NCBI GenBank assembly: GCA_003194525.1
Contig: NBIV01000083.1
Coordinates: forward strand, 186,001-250,000
Source: Gracilariopsis chorda
Taxonomy: Eukaryota > Rhodophyta > Florideophyceae > Gracilariales > Gracilariaceae
Direction of reading: 5' to 3'
DNA length: 64,000 bases
Part shown: piece after piece, positions 9,901-18,443 of the stretch
Layout: each line of letters begins with the position of its first letter
Position numbering within the stretch: the stretch's first letter is position 1
Program-made: the position numbers and the translations under genes
Notes under the pieces: model-generated
The model's database searches: none
What the model saw: only the letters and a program-made list of their open reading frames with translations
Told to the model about the DNA's origin: nothing

Positions 9901-12159
9901 TGCTTCAACAGCTGTTTGCTGTCTGTCAACATGTTGTGCATGCGGATTTGCGTGAAAGGAACCTACGTCCGCAACAACGTGCCTTTCTCCCTCCTGGATT
10001 CCCAAATCCGATCTTGAGGAAAACGACGTGTTCCTGATCCCTTCGTATAGAACATGTTCCCCGCGCGGCTGATCTATTGTTGACATAGAATGCTGTGTCG
10101 CAACAACTGGAACAGATTGAGAAAGATCTTGGCTTTGCACTTGTTGACCTCCCGATTGTGTAGTGGTCACAAGACTCGCTCCCGCTGACTGGGGCCCCAG
10201 TGACTGTCCTTCGACGTGACGCTGATGGGCTGGATTGATCACGCTCTCCTGTTGTCCCATCTGCAACTGAGCCGAAAGGTTCTCATCACTGCTGCGTTCA
10301 GGAAGAGCTGGGTACGACTTCAAATGATCGTCCACGCTTTGATCCGAATACTCCGGGACAGACGGAGGCAACGCCAAAGAAGTTGGGTTTTGCCTCGGTG
10401 TTGGTGTACCATGAGTCGGAAGCTCTTCCGTAATCATGCTTTCGTCGGGAACTATATTGCTCTGATGTTGAGAAGTCACAATTACATTTTCTTGCGGAAT
10501 GTGTGACACGGAAGAAATATTAAACTGCTCTGTTGAAAGATGGTCAGGTCGATCCGCAACACGTTGGGGAACGGGTTGCTCTTCGGGAAACTCCGACATC
10601 GGTTTGACAACGGGGTGTTCAGGAATGCCTTGGAGAGGTTGTTGCATCGAGGAATGTGGCTGCTGTTCTGTAGGGTGCGAAACCCGCACGGGAGTGCTGA
10701 GTTGTGGTGCAAGAGCATTGGCAGCGCGTTGAAGAGGTGGTTGATGCACTTGTAACCTGATAGGAGTTTCTTCGAGGACAGCACCCGCAACGTTCGCAGA
10801 TTGCACAGAAGTCGGAAGCTGCGAAGAGTCCGTGCTCCGTTGCATCGGTTGAGGAGTAGCATTTCGGGAAAGGGCTTCGCGCTGATCACGCTGGTCGTTA
10901 GCCATCTTAACCTGGCGCTCCACTTCTCCTTGAATGACAACCAACTGTTCGTCCCCCAATGCAAACTCGGCGACCATTTCCTGGGCAATATGCTGAGCAC
11001 TATCCTCAAAAGGATCAAAGGTGAACTCAACTCTCTTGATCGCATCGCGAATAGGTATCTCCAGTCCGATAACGAAGCCTCCATTTTGGTTGGATGCACG
11101 AACCGACACTTGATGGTCATCTCCAGCGCCATTGTCACCTTCCTGCATGCGAACAAGCATGTGTCTCTGGAGCGGGTCGGACCAGTCAATAAGATCGGTA
11201 CCGATAGGAACGCCAGTCGACAGGGTCTCAACAATCTGCTGGGCTTGGACGCTCTGAGAAGAACTCTTAACAAGAGATAGATTGCTGGCGCTACCTTCAT
11301 CCGTTTCCCACTCACTAAACAAGGGATGTTTAAGCAGTTCAACAGCGGACGGGCGAAGGGGTTCTCTCTGCAAACAGGCAGCTATAACATCCTTGACGTC
11401 ACCGTCGACCAGCATCTCAAACGCGCGGGGTTTCTCGCCACCAAAGACTTTTTTGAATATCTGTGCCATGTTCGTGCACTCCGAATACGGATACTCCATG
11501 GATACGATTTCAAGCAAGCACATACCAAATGCATAAATGTCGACCTTCTCAGTGTAGGACTCCTCGTAAAGCTCGGGGGCCATAAACTCCGGGGTACCAA
11601 TAACGGAGTCTGCCTTCTCTCTTTCCTTGACGCCGGAGAGCCCCAAATCGCCAATCTTAACCTCACCGACATGGCCGTTAATAAATATATTGTCACACTT
11701 CAAATCTCGATGCATAATGGGCGGGGTCTGAGTATGCAAGTATGCAATAGCGTCAAGAATATTGGAACACCAACGGCGAATAACTTTGAGTTTGATAGCC
11801 TGTGCCTTGCGCAAGTACTCTTTCAGAGTACCAGACATCATCTGCTCGGTAATGAAATTGATAGTGTGATTGGCATTACTGTCCGTGCCTCGCCATGAAT
11901 CATAGAACTTGATGATATTCTTATGGGTGACCTTGCGAAGTAGGGAGACCTCATTGGAGACTTTTTCAAGATCATGCTCGGTGAGTCGGTCGACGTGAAG
12001 TTTGTTCCAGGCGACTTGAAGGGCCTCCTCAGTGTCAAAGGCCTCGTAAACGGTCTTGTAGGCGCCCTTGCCCAAGATTGAGTTGTAGCGAATGTAGCGT
12101 CCATTCGGACTGGTCTCGACGGCTTGCTGGACGTCGGCGGAAGGGCTGTCGTTGGTCAT
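6910..12159 (-). CDS. WNK: WNK-type protein kinase with OSR1-C-like domain and ankyrin repeats
   Basis: A single 5250-bp open frame encodes 1749 residues. The kinase domain (about 24-285) has the WNK hallmarks: a Lys inside the glycine-rich loop (GKGAYKTVY, K35), Asn instead of Lys in beta-3 (VAWNKL, N52), HRDLKCDN (150-157), DLGLS (171-175) in place of DFG, and the activation-loop Ser of SVIGTPEF (S185). A region at about 350-420 (GGFVIGLEIPIRDAIKRVEF) resembles the OSR1-C/PF2-like domain that follows WNK kinases. A long disordered Ser/Gln/Pro-rich stretch (about 430-1185) leads to three ankyrin modules (about 1190-1490; DYDRRTPLH recurs) and a disordered tail. WNKs sense chloride and osmotic stress and phosphorylate OSR1/SPAK kinases. 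The ankyrin block is unusual for the family. The gene is head-to-head with ERD2. Confidence 0.9.
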   Translation of the reverse strand: MTNDSPSADVQQAVETSPNGRYIRYNSILGKGAYKTVYEAFDTEEALQVAWNKLHVDRLTEHDLEKVSNEVSLLRKVTHKNIIKFYDSWRGTDSNANHTINFITEQMMSGTLKEYLRKAQAIKLKVIRRWCSNILDAIAYLHTQTPPIMHRDLKCDNIFINGHVGEVKIGDLGLSGVKEREKADSVIGTPEFMAPELYEESYTEKVDIYAFGMCLLEIVSMEYPYSECTNMAQIFKKVFGGEKPRAFEMLVDGDVKDVIAACLQREPLRPSAVELLKHPLFSEWETDEGSASNLSLVKSSSQSVQAQQIVETLSTGVPIGTDLIDWSDPLQRHMLVRMQEGDNGAGDDHQVSVRASNQNGGFVIGLEIPIRDAIKRVEFTFDPFEDSAQHIAQEMVAEFALGDEQLVVIQGEVERQVKMANDQRDQREALSRNATPQPMQRSTDSSQLPTSVQSANVAGAVLEETPIRLQVHQPPLQRAANALAPQLSTPVRVSHPTEQQPHSSMQQPLQGIPEHPVVKPMSEFPEEQPVPQRVADRPDHLSTEQFNISSVSHIPQENVIVTSQHQSNIVPDESMITEELPTHGTPTPRQNPTSLALPPSVPEYSDQSVDDHLKSYPALPERSSDENLSAQLQMGQQESVINPAHQRHVEGQSLGPQSAGASLVTTTQSGGQQVQSQDLSQSVPVVATQHSMSTIDQPRGEHVLYEGIRNTSFSSRSDLGIQEGERHVVADVGSFHANPHAQHVDRQQTAVEAHLPEDYRTSTHVTHIDAHSDAGSSAARHGIATGLVVEDIAGTRSEEQVPQALPQASSFVSSRPQSSTSVEIPSTSISPHLSHDFKRGKEIVMPVLDIHSHPAETRIEHVPQASPHKESLEVRAVRDVDNVQDQHMHNASHRRRPEIGRGIEIRRVPNDSGSSSSLFVPSVEHSIRTSSNVPLPSHSIPRTLSERPVSSPPIEHSFQATSITQSISDGNLPRQSPDVGVSRKDSQDSGLTSQSPSMEQIVKSSKSSTQRSSFSVPGTETEAMSQAVRSVPGAEMYSFSVHSPRELASEGYNGPPNSRPQPRSGSMPQIVVVDRETSSSRRETNGSILETTGSVEHGSTRALISSEQGSSAAENYSSPERQKPVFTNISHAPPNGHMSSTHRSPPSSASEIPPTLRFKEDRGVVPGRPNGTASEGYPQEGPVTFREPKIDQKSYTNCLKLIDLCSRGRYEEVLDKIERGGASPRFADYDRRTPLHIAAAEGHLKICALLLKRGADVNAKDRWGHTPLWDAKMNSHGEVQELLLIHKGMDSSHSMDETSFELMQYAAKGDLDSVRDRIVAGAEATFQDYDRRSPLHLACSEGHVEVAELLLVNGASHSVRDRMGRSPVDDAVTNGHRKILCLLRQYGATIPPHLLEAQPESVNQKGMDLVEHAARGRIDAVRQYLKQGANPNFGDYDHRTPLHLACVEGRRDVVHVLLQAGAKTYLRDRWGSTPLDEARKGGYTSIVEDIETWEGKRGHQNMHVSFDRAAILRDVQEDAASFDHMSHGIPSSVSMGAITNLHNAADDFAAKYPRGEAPNGQCVEHAPAIPVPQPHLIPVDMFHAAMNPGESVNERPVLQGPLEVNLTNEQVTTTRHLHRISSTESESSLISSGDVRLRASSSTIPTIQSVDPTSLPRAAISNQGQVAGDFRVSYSSVPNGATGDPTRFPMVQPARERMSPINVSPRPISGDRYAMHEGGNGMVLGPNGEVNPAVRLVVDGLIDAAVSER

Positions 12160-13502
12160 ATGGGGTTAGCAGCAAATAAGAGGGTGACCTCTGCGAGCGC
12201 GAGCGCGTCGGGCAAGCGCACCCATGCAGTTGTGAGGGCGGACGGGGGTGGTGGTGGCGGTGAAGTGAAGTGCAGCAGGACTGGAATGTAATGCAAATGT
12301 GAGTGAGAAAGTGAAGAAAGGTTGGGTGCTGGGGTGGTGCGGGGGTGGGGTAGGGGGGGCAATATGGAGGGCGGTTTGGGGTTATTATGTGGGGGCGGCG
12401 TCGGGGTTTCGTGGAAAGCGGTATGTGATTGGCGGTACGTGATTTGCGATTAGAGAGACGGGATATAAAGCAAGGGCATGCGCTCGAGAGTTTTTGTTTT
12501 TTTGGAAGGGTGGATGTAGTTGGGGGAGCTGTTTAGAGATTAGGGGGTTGAGAATGAAGTGAAAGAAGTGGAGAAGAAGAAGGGGTAGAAGAGAACAGGG
12601 GAGGGGAGGGGGGGGGAGGGAGGGGAAGGGAAGGGGAGTGGAGGGGAGGGGTTTGGAAGCAGATTGCGGAAGGGGAAGGGAAGGGGAAGTGAGAGGAGCG
12701 GATGGGGGTAGGGGACGTGGGAGTGGGGAGTGGCGGAGGGGGTGGGGGGGGGGATTGGTGGAAGGCGGGGGGCTTGCGATAGGCGCGAGACAGGGGGTGC
12801 GGATGGGAGGGCGCGTGGTGCTATGCGAAAGGAGATGGAGGCTGTGAATGACGCGCACTGGCAACTGCACGCCACTCTACGAACCGGAAGCGTGCGCACG
12901 CGCAATGGTTCAAGTTGCGCGGGGGTCGTTGCCGATCGTCGCGCCGCGCCAACACCAATCAACAGCCCGGCACCGCGCGCCCAACCAAAAGGTACAGCCA
13001 CGGACCCGAAAAGTCGCCCCGGCCGCTCAAACAGACGGCGCGGGCGGGCCCTTCCGGGCGCGGTGCGGCCCGATGGCCGGCAATAGCGCGTGGTGGAGGA
13101 TTTTCGCCCCGAGCGGCCCGCTTGTGCCGGCGGGGTACCTTCAGCGCTGGCAGATCAGGTGGCGGCTGTCGCCGTGTTTCCCCACTGCGCGCTTTGTTGT
13201 TTTGCGCCAATATTTTTCGGCGCACGGCGAGTGGCGCTTACACTGCGACGTGGCATCGTCTCTCGCTGTAATTCGCTTGTTGTGCATTGCGAACTGTCAA
13301 TCATTTTCAATGTTTCAAATATTTTCGCCGTTTTGTAAGTTCTGATTGCTGGCGATGAATCGCGCAGCAGCCGGCAACACTCACACATTCGAAGCCTTTT
13401 CGCTGTCTCGAACTTCAGCGACTGCCGAACAGTGTTCGTCGCGTCTTCGCTACAATCAGACCCTTCCCATACCCCCCCCGCCACCCCTCTTCCCCCCCCG
13501 TC
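12160..13502. promoter_or_regulatory. Divergent upstream region of WNK and ERD2
   Basis: The 1.34-kb gap holds a long G/A-rich tract (about 12595-12790), a GC-rich CpG-dense stretch (about 12850-13200) and a C-rich tract ending at the ERD2 ATG (about 13468-13500). Proline-rich open frames here come from the base bias of the purine tract and are not taken as genes. Confidence 0.45.
12595..12790 (+). repeat. Polypurine G-run tract in the WNK/ERD2 promoter gap
   Basis: The plus strand is almost purely G and A for long runs, with many groups of four or more Gs separated by single As. Such tracts can form G-quadruplexes on one strand or H-DNA triplexes; whether they do so here is inference. Confidence 0.6.
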
Positions 13503-14159
13503 ATGAATATCTTCCGACTTGCAGCCGACGTGCTGCACGTCGTCTCCATCTTCCTGCTTCTCCTCAAAATCAAGACCTCCCACTCCTGCGCCGGCATCTC
13601 CCTCAAAACACAATTCCTCTACATGATCGTTTTCAGCACCCGCTACCTGGATTTGTTCTTCACAAAGCCATGGCATTCCGCCCTCACCTTCTACAACACA
13701 ATCATGAAGATCCTCTTCCTCTCCTCATCCGCCTACACAATATACCTCATCCGAAACCGCTACAAGCACACCTACGATAAGGTTCACGACACCTTCCGAA
13801 TCCACTACTTAATTGCCGGATCAGCCGTTCTAGCCCTTGTATTCCACATTCGCCTCACCCCGTTCGAGATCATCTGGGCGTTTTCAGTTTTCCTTGAAGC
13901 CGTTGCTATCATGCCCCAGCTCTTGTTGTTGCAGGAAACTGGACAGGTCGAAAACATTACCTCGCATTACATCTTTTGTTTAGGTTCTTATCGAGCGCTT
14001 TACATCTGCAACTGGATTTGGCGCTACTTTATGGAGCACCGTCGGAATCAATGGTTGGCCTGGGCCTGCGGCACCGTTCAAACCTTGCTTTACGCCGACT
14101 TCTTCTACTATTACATTCTTAGTCAGCGGCAAGGAAAGAAACTTCGTCTGCCTCCATAA
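13503..14159 (+). CDS. ERD2: ER lumen protein-retaining receptor (KDEL receptor)
   Basis: The 218-residue protein matches ERD2 over its whole length. Conserved pieces are MNIFRLAADVLHVVSIFLLL at the start, KIKTSHSCAGISLKTQ, FSTRYLDLF, EAVAIMPQLLLLQETGQVE and FCLGSYRALYICNWIWRY. Seven hydrophobic segments fit the seven-helix fold. The receptor binds C-terminal KDEL/HDEL signals in the Golgi and returns escaped ER proteins by COPI vesicles. A C-rich run abuts the ATG. No intron is needed. Identification is close to certain. Confidence 0.96.
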   Translation: MNIFRLAADVLHVVSIFLLLLKIKTSHSCAGISLKTQFLYMIVFSTRYLDLFFTKPWHSALTFYNTIMKILFLSSSAYTIYLIRNRYKHTYDKVHDTFRIHYLIAGSAVLALVFHIRLTPFEIIWAFSVFLEAVAIMPQLLLLQETGQVENITSHYIFCLGSYRALYICNWIWRYFMEHRRNQWLAWACGTVQTLLYADFFYYYILSQRQGKKLRLPP

Positions 14160-15273
14160 GTCTCCCCTCGAATCATCCGTTATTCTCTCTTACTACTCAA
14201 CAAAAATGTATTAACACATCACCACCACCCACTCACCCTTTATCCTATCGCCATGTAAAGGGTTAGAAGGCTACCTTGCGCAGATGTACTGCGATAACGC
14301 GCTACATGCATGTCCACAATAGTATTGTCATTGATCCCTATCTTCGTGTGTTGCTGTGCGCCGTACAGATATCGTAAATACATATCTGTGTTCTGCACAA
14401 CGCTACGCATATACCCCTCGCTGTATCCTTTTCGATGCGTACGCCTGCCGGAGCTCTGATCGTCAGGGCTTCCTCACAATTATCTGTCACTTGTCGCTTA
14501 CCTCGTCGTGTGATATAACGCTTTTCTGTTTTTCCGCGCAGCCCGCCGTACGATCAGCCCGTGTAACCGTTCAATACGACGGGCACACACCCCTTTGCAA
14601 GCGGGAACTCGAAGCCCGTAACAGAGTCTTCGCTCATCGCTTGCAATCAATCATTCTCACAGACAGTTATGCAACTTCCAAACCATGCGCTCAGCTTACT
14701 ACCATCGAACCACGACAATGGTATTTATGTTTGTAGAGCTCTACCACCATATTACCGGATAAGCCGAACGAGCCTTCATTTACAAACCTGCGCTGTAACT
14801 ACGCTGCAACAGCTGCAGTTCCTACACACACCAACTAAGCCTTATGCTCTCCTTCAAAGACAGATAGGGCCGGATAAATACCCATCTCATCCATGCAGTG
14901 CTTTTTCTGAGCAGAAACGAAAACACGTTCAAAGCAAGTGCCCTTCTCAGCTACCCTTGTCCCGAATCATACAGCTTTCGTTCACCAATCATCAAGCTCC
15001 ACTGGAACCCGTCTTTTAGTCCAATTCCATGTTCAAGTGAGCGCGTACGAAACCGCTCTTCTGCGCATCAATAACCACAGCGGAACATATTTTCAGCCAC
15101 ATCACATTCATGACGAAACAAAGCTTGGGCAACACTTGAAAGCTTATTACCAACTTACGTTTAGATGAATCCGTACTAGAGGTGAAAACTATCGTTTGGT
15201 GCGCTTTGTGCGCGAACCCATTCATCCATATCGCAGTGGTTCACCCTGGTTCACCCGGCGACCAACGTACTGG
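14160..15273. other. Convergent intergenic region, nothing recognised
   Basis: This is the shared 3' space of ERD2 and the GT8-like gene. A 126-codon open frame (14356-14736) has no family features and is not called. I see no repeat structure. Confidence 0.5.
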
Positions 15274-16428
15274 TTAATGTTGTTTGGACCATAATTCCAT
15301 AGCTTTCTCACATTGCATACCTTGTCCAGAGGTGAGATATGTCATATTCACCCCACGATCCACATCTGCTTTAGTCCCGAAAAGCGACCATTGCTGGAGG
15401 TTCACATGTCGAAGACACTCCTTTTTCTCCGATACGGACATATGTCTATACAGGAATGATTTCTTGCCGACTAGTTTTATCTGCGTCTGGATGCTCTTCA
15501 CGCAGTAGTCGCGCAATCTTTGTGTATCGTCCATCAAAGCGATTTCGTCCCAGCTGCAGTATGGGAACATCTCCATTTCACGGTAGAACAACAAATTCAG
15601 AAGTGTCTGATCATTGAGGCGGAATCCCGCACGAAAGTTGCATAATATGTCCAGACTCTTCGAGAACACATCTTGCGGGGTAGGTAGTTTCTTCACGTCC
15701 ACAATGAAGTACGCTGTCGCACCCGTCTTGGCCCGGTCCGGATACCGTTCCTTAAGCAACTTGAGTTGCTTCTTGGTCAAGAACCTTGTATGCATTTCAT
15801 TTCCGTACAAACTTTGTTTGTTGAAGGACTTGTCATTCTGACGCATCATAATAGCAATTTTCGGTGGAAAGCTCACTCTCACCATAGGATCCAAGTTTGT
15901 CAAAAGCCCATCCGCGTCAAGGAAGATTAATCGATCGTACGTCCGAAATATGGGATTTAAGAAAACCTCCATCTTGCGAAATTTATTTGGTTGAAGCCGA
16001 CGATATACCTTTCGGTAAAGGACACCCTTATTCGATATCCATGAATCAAATATTGGCCGTGTATCGATCACAAATACTCCTAGTTCGTTAATCTCATTTC
16101 GAAGGCTTTGGTCGAACTGTTCGTAATCTATAGCGAGAAGATAGATGGGTTCAGCCCATTGGATCCTTCGAGCGGTTCGAAGTAGCTGAATAGCACAGTC
16201 TTGAAACTTCGGGTCTGCCATGGTAATCAATGCGGTGGTTCCAGAATCTCTTAGGCCGGGCCATGACCCTTTGTTCACCCTTTCTTTCACGACCAGGTCT
16301 CTATGTACCAATTCCAAGTTGCGTATCAAGAGGTTCATAAGCAATATTGACGTAATCAGGCACATGACTAGTATGCAAGGGACACGCGCGAGGAAATTCA
16401 AGCGGGCCTGGGTGCGAAGCTTCAGCAT
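15274..16428 (-). CDS. GT8-like type II membrane glycosyltransferase
   Basis: The 384-residue protein has a short basic cytoplasmic end, one signal anchor (about 14-36) and a lumenal catalytic domain. The domain opens with ALITMADPKFQDCAIQLLRT, the first strand region of GT-A nucleotide-sugar folds, and holds a DxD metal/nucleotide-sugar motif as FLDADGLLTNLDP (DAD 171-173). Further family-like segments are TGATAYFIVDVKK and FRLNDQTLLNLLFY. Glycogenin/galactinol-synthase-type GT8 enzymes look similar, but the anchor points to a Golgi enzyme making cell-wall or protein glycans. Donor and acceptor cannot be read from the sequence. The GT8 assignment itself is by motif only. Confidence 0.7.
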   Translation of the reverse strand: MLKLRTQARLNFLARVPCILVMCLITSILLMNLLIRNLELVHRDLVVKERVNKGSWPGLRDSGTTALITMADPKFQDCAIQLLRTARRIQWAEPIYLLAIDYEQFDQSLRNEINELGVFVIDTRPIFDSWISNKGVLYRKVYRRLQPNKFRKMEVFLNPIFRTYDRLIFLDADGLLTNLDPMVRVSFPPKIAIMMRQNDKSFNKQSLYGNEMHTRFLTKKQLKLLKERYPDRAKTGATAYFIVDVKKLPTPQDVFSKSLDILCNFRAGFRLNDQTLLNLLFYREMEMFPYCSWDEIALMDDTQRLRDYCVKSIQTQIKLVGKKSFLYRHMSVSEKKECLRHVNLQQWSLFGTKADVDRGVNMTYLTSGQGMQCEKAMELWSKQH

Positions 16429-17948
16429 TGTGGATTCCGTTTGATCACGAGAGGGATCGTTTCAGAGATTGTGTGCAGGCGCGAGCTTGAAACACGTTTG
16501 GCGCTCAAAAGGATAACTGAGAACGGGGTGGGAGGAAAGCGGGTTTTCAGCTGTAGTAGAGGCGGCGCTAAGAGACGTGCGTTCTCAACAGCAATCGAAA
16601 TGCTGGTGCGGTAAACGCGAGAACTCGGCTGTAAAGTTATGTCTTGTGAGTGTGTCGCAGCTTAAGAGGTTGATGAGATGGCTTAGCGTAGTCAGGCGCT
16701 GTGCTTCAAATCAGACCATTGAACTCGCAAGCTCCGCGTTGAGTAGCATGCCTTCTTTAGATAACTAAATCAGCTCCAAGAACATGGGTGCGTTCCTTTT
16801 TGCTACCCTTATAAGACGGTGTTGCGTGTGCCGGGGAACTTGTCCAAGAATCAGCCGATAGTACAGCTTGATTCACAGCCATGCAATAGCAAGGGGCGGT
16901 TTATCGCATCTCTACCTTCACCAATAATGTATGAAGCTTCACTGTTGTAGGGGTGGTTGGGCTGAGGCGCGAAAGTCCACCACTGTTCCTCAAAGAACGG
17001 CTCCACGGACGTGCACCTGAACTCCGGTTCGGGCTGACAATGGCATTTGCCTCTACACGATTGAATAGCTTACACACGATCGACAACAGATTTCACAACA
17101 ATTAAGTCTATTTGGTCAATTCTGCTTTTTCGGGAACCCTGCTGTCCTTGGTATTTATGGTATCGTTCAGAGCCCTAAAAACAATTTCAATTCGTGGTTA
17201 TTCGCTCGATACTTGAAAAAATCACTGTGCCATGGCTCGAGGGCAATTTTGCCGCTTCTCGTGCCCGTAATACGCACTCGTTCGTTGTGACGACGACAGA
17301 TAGTCTACCCAGGAACCCGGACGGCGGACCGTGGGTTCCTGGGTGCTTTATGGAGGAGCTATGGGCTGCGTGTGTGACCTGGATAGATCTGCGCGTCGCC
17401 ACATTCGTCGACATACCATATATCCGATATATATATATATTTTTTTATCGAATGTATCGGTAACTATACTTACCATAGCAATATGCTTTGATTGGTATCG
17501 GTCTAGGATACATTTCAAAGTGCTCGTTATTTTACTGTATGGTGAACATCACTCGTTGCCGGAATGATGATCGTTCCGGAGAACAGCGAGAACGTTTACT
17601 TCATAATGAAGCTAAAGCTACGATATCATACATGATGTTTGACTCGTCAGAACTTCCAAGAAACGCGATTCAGCTCATCAAGCGAATAGAAAGTTGATTT
17701 GTCGCTCGGTTTTCGGGAATAATTCAGAGGTGGTTCTATAACGTGTGCAGTATCTTTCCTTAGACACCCTTAATACTTTTGAGCCCGGCGCATTGAAAAG
17801 GATGCGTCTCCTGGAAACGCCAATACTCAGATCAAAAGGCTGATGCATACGAGTTTATTGGATGCATTCCCAGGAAGCTCAGACCTTTTGACGCTTCTTT
17901 GCCAGACTGCACACGCCGTGCAAACGTGCATTGCTAGTGTCTATCGGA
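16429..17948. other. Intergenic region left of the foldback element
   Basis: No gene is recognised in 1.5 kb. It contains a strong hairpin (17307-17344) and an (AT)n run with a poly-T (about 17426-17447). Short open frames look random. Confidence 0.5.
17307..17344. repeat. Perfect 12-bp-arm hairpin
   Basis: ACCCAGGAACCC (17307-17318) and its exact reverse complement GGGTTCCTGGGT (17333-17344) flank a 14-base middle in which ACGG can pair with CCGT. The structure is stronger than chance hairpins nearby. It has no poly-T run after it, and its role is unknown. Confidence 0.7.
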
Positions 17949-18443
17949 CCGCTGACCTCATATGAGGTCAAAACAATCAACTTTACGTTTAATTTTAGTT
18001 ATTTTGATCGGATTTTTTTGCCTTTTGTAGTCTGTATAAGTTATGCAACATGTTTTTGTATAGCAAAAATTCTAAGCTTCTGTTGTTTATGCTAGGTGAA
18101 AAGCAGAAACATAAGACAACCAGATGGTTTGATAGAGATGAGCTTGTAAAATATGACTAATTTACTACAGAGCTTCAGAAAACCGGCGTTTTTGATATCA
18201 AAAAAGCCTGTTTTCTGAAGTTCTGTAGTAAATTAGACATATTTAACAAGCACATCTCTATTAAACGATCTGGTTGTCTTATGTTTCTGCTTCTCACCTA
18301 GCATAAACAACAGAAGCTTAGAATTTTTGCTATACAAAAACAGGGTGCATAATTTATACGGACTACAAAAGGCGAAAAATCCGATCAAAATAACTAAAAT
18401 TAAAGGATAAGTTGATTGTTTTGACCTCATATGAGGTCAGCGG
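17949..18443. mobile_element. 495-bp palindromic foldback element (MITE-like)
   Basis: The two halves are inverted copies of each other around GATATC at 18194-18199, with no spacer. Arms of about 247 bp match over nearly their full length, with about 15 differences by eye. Each end carries the 16-base palindrome GACCTCATATGAGGTC and the outer bases CCGCTGACC...GGTCAGCGG. It encodes no protein. No target-site duplication is obvious at either edge, so the mode of insertion is open. Long-arm foldback elements and hairpin MITEs have this form; the family is not one I recognise. Confidence 0.75.

Noticed and set aside
10482-11342. 286-codon minus-strand open frame inside the WNK gene
   Set aside because: It lies in another frame of the WNK coding sequence, has no family motif and is explained by the base composition of the real gene.
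12385-13001. Proline-rich open frames on the minus strand
   Set aside because: They are translations of the polypurine tract; repeats of Pro/Ser/Leu follow from the G/A bias.
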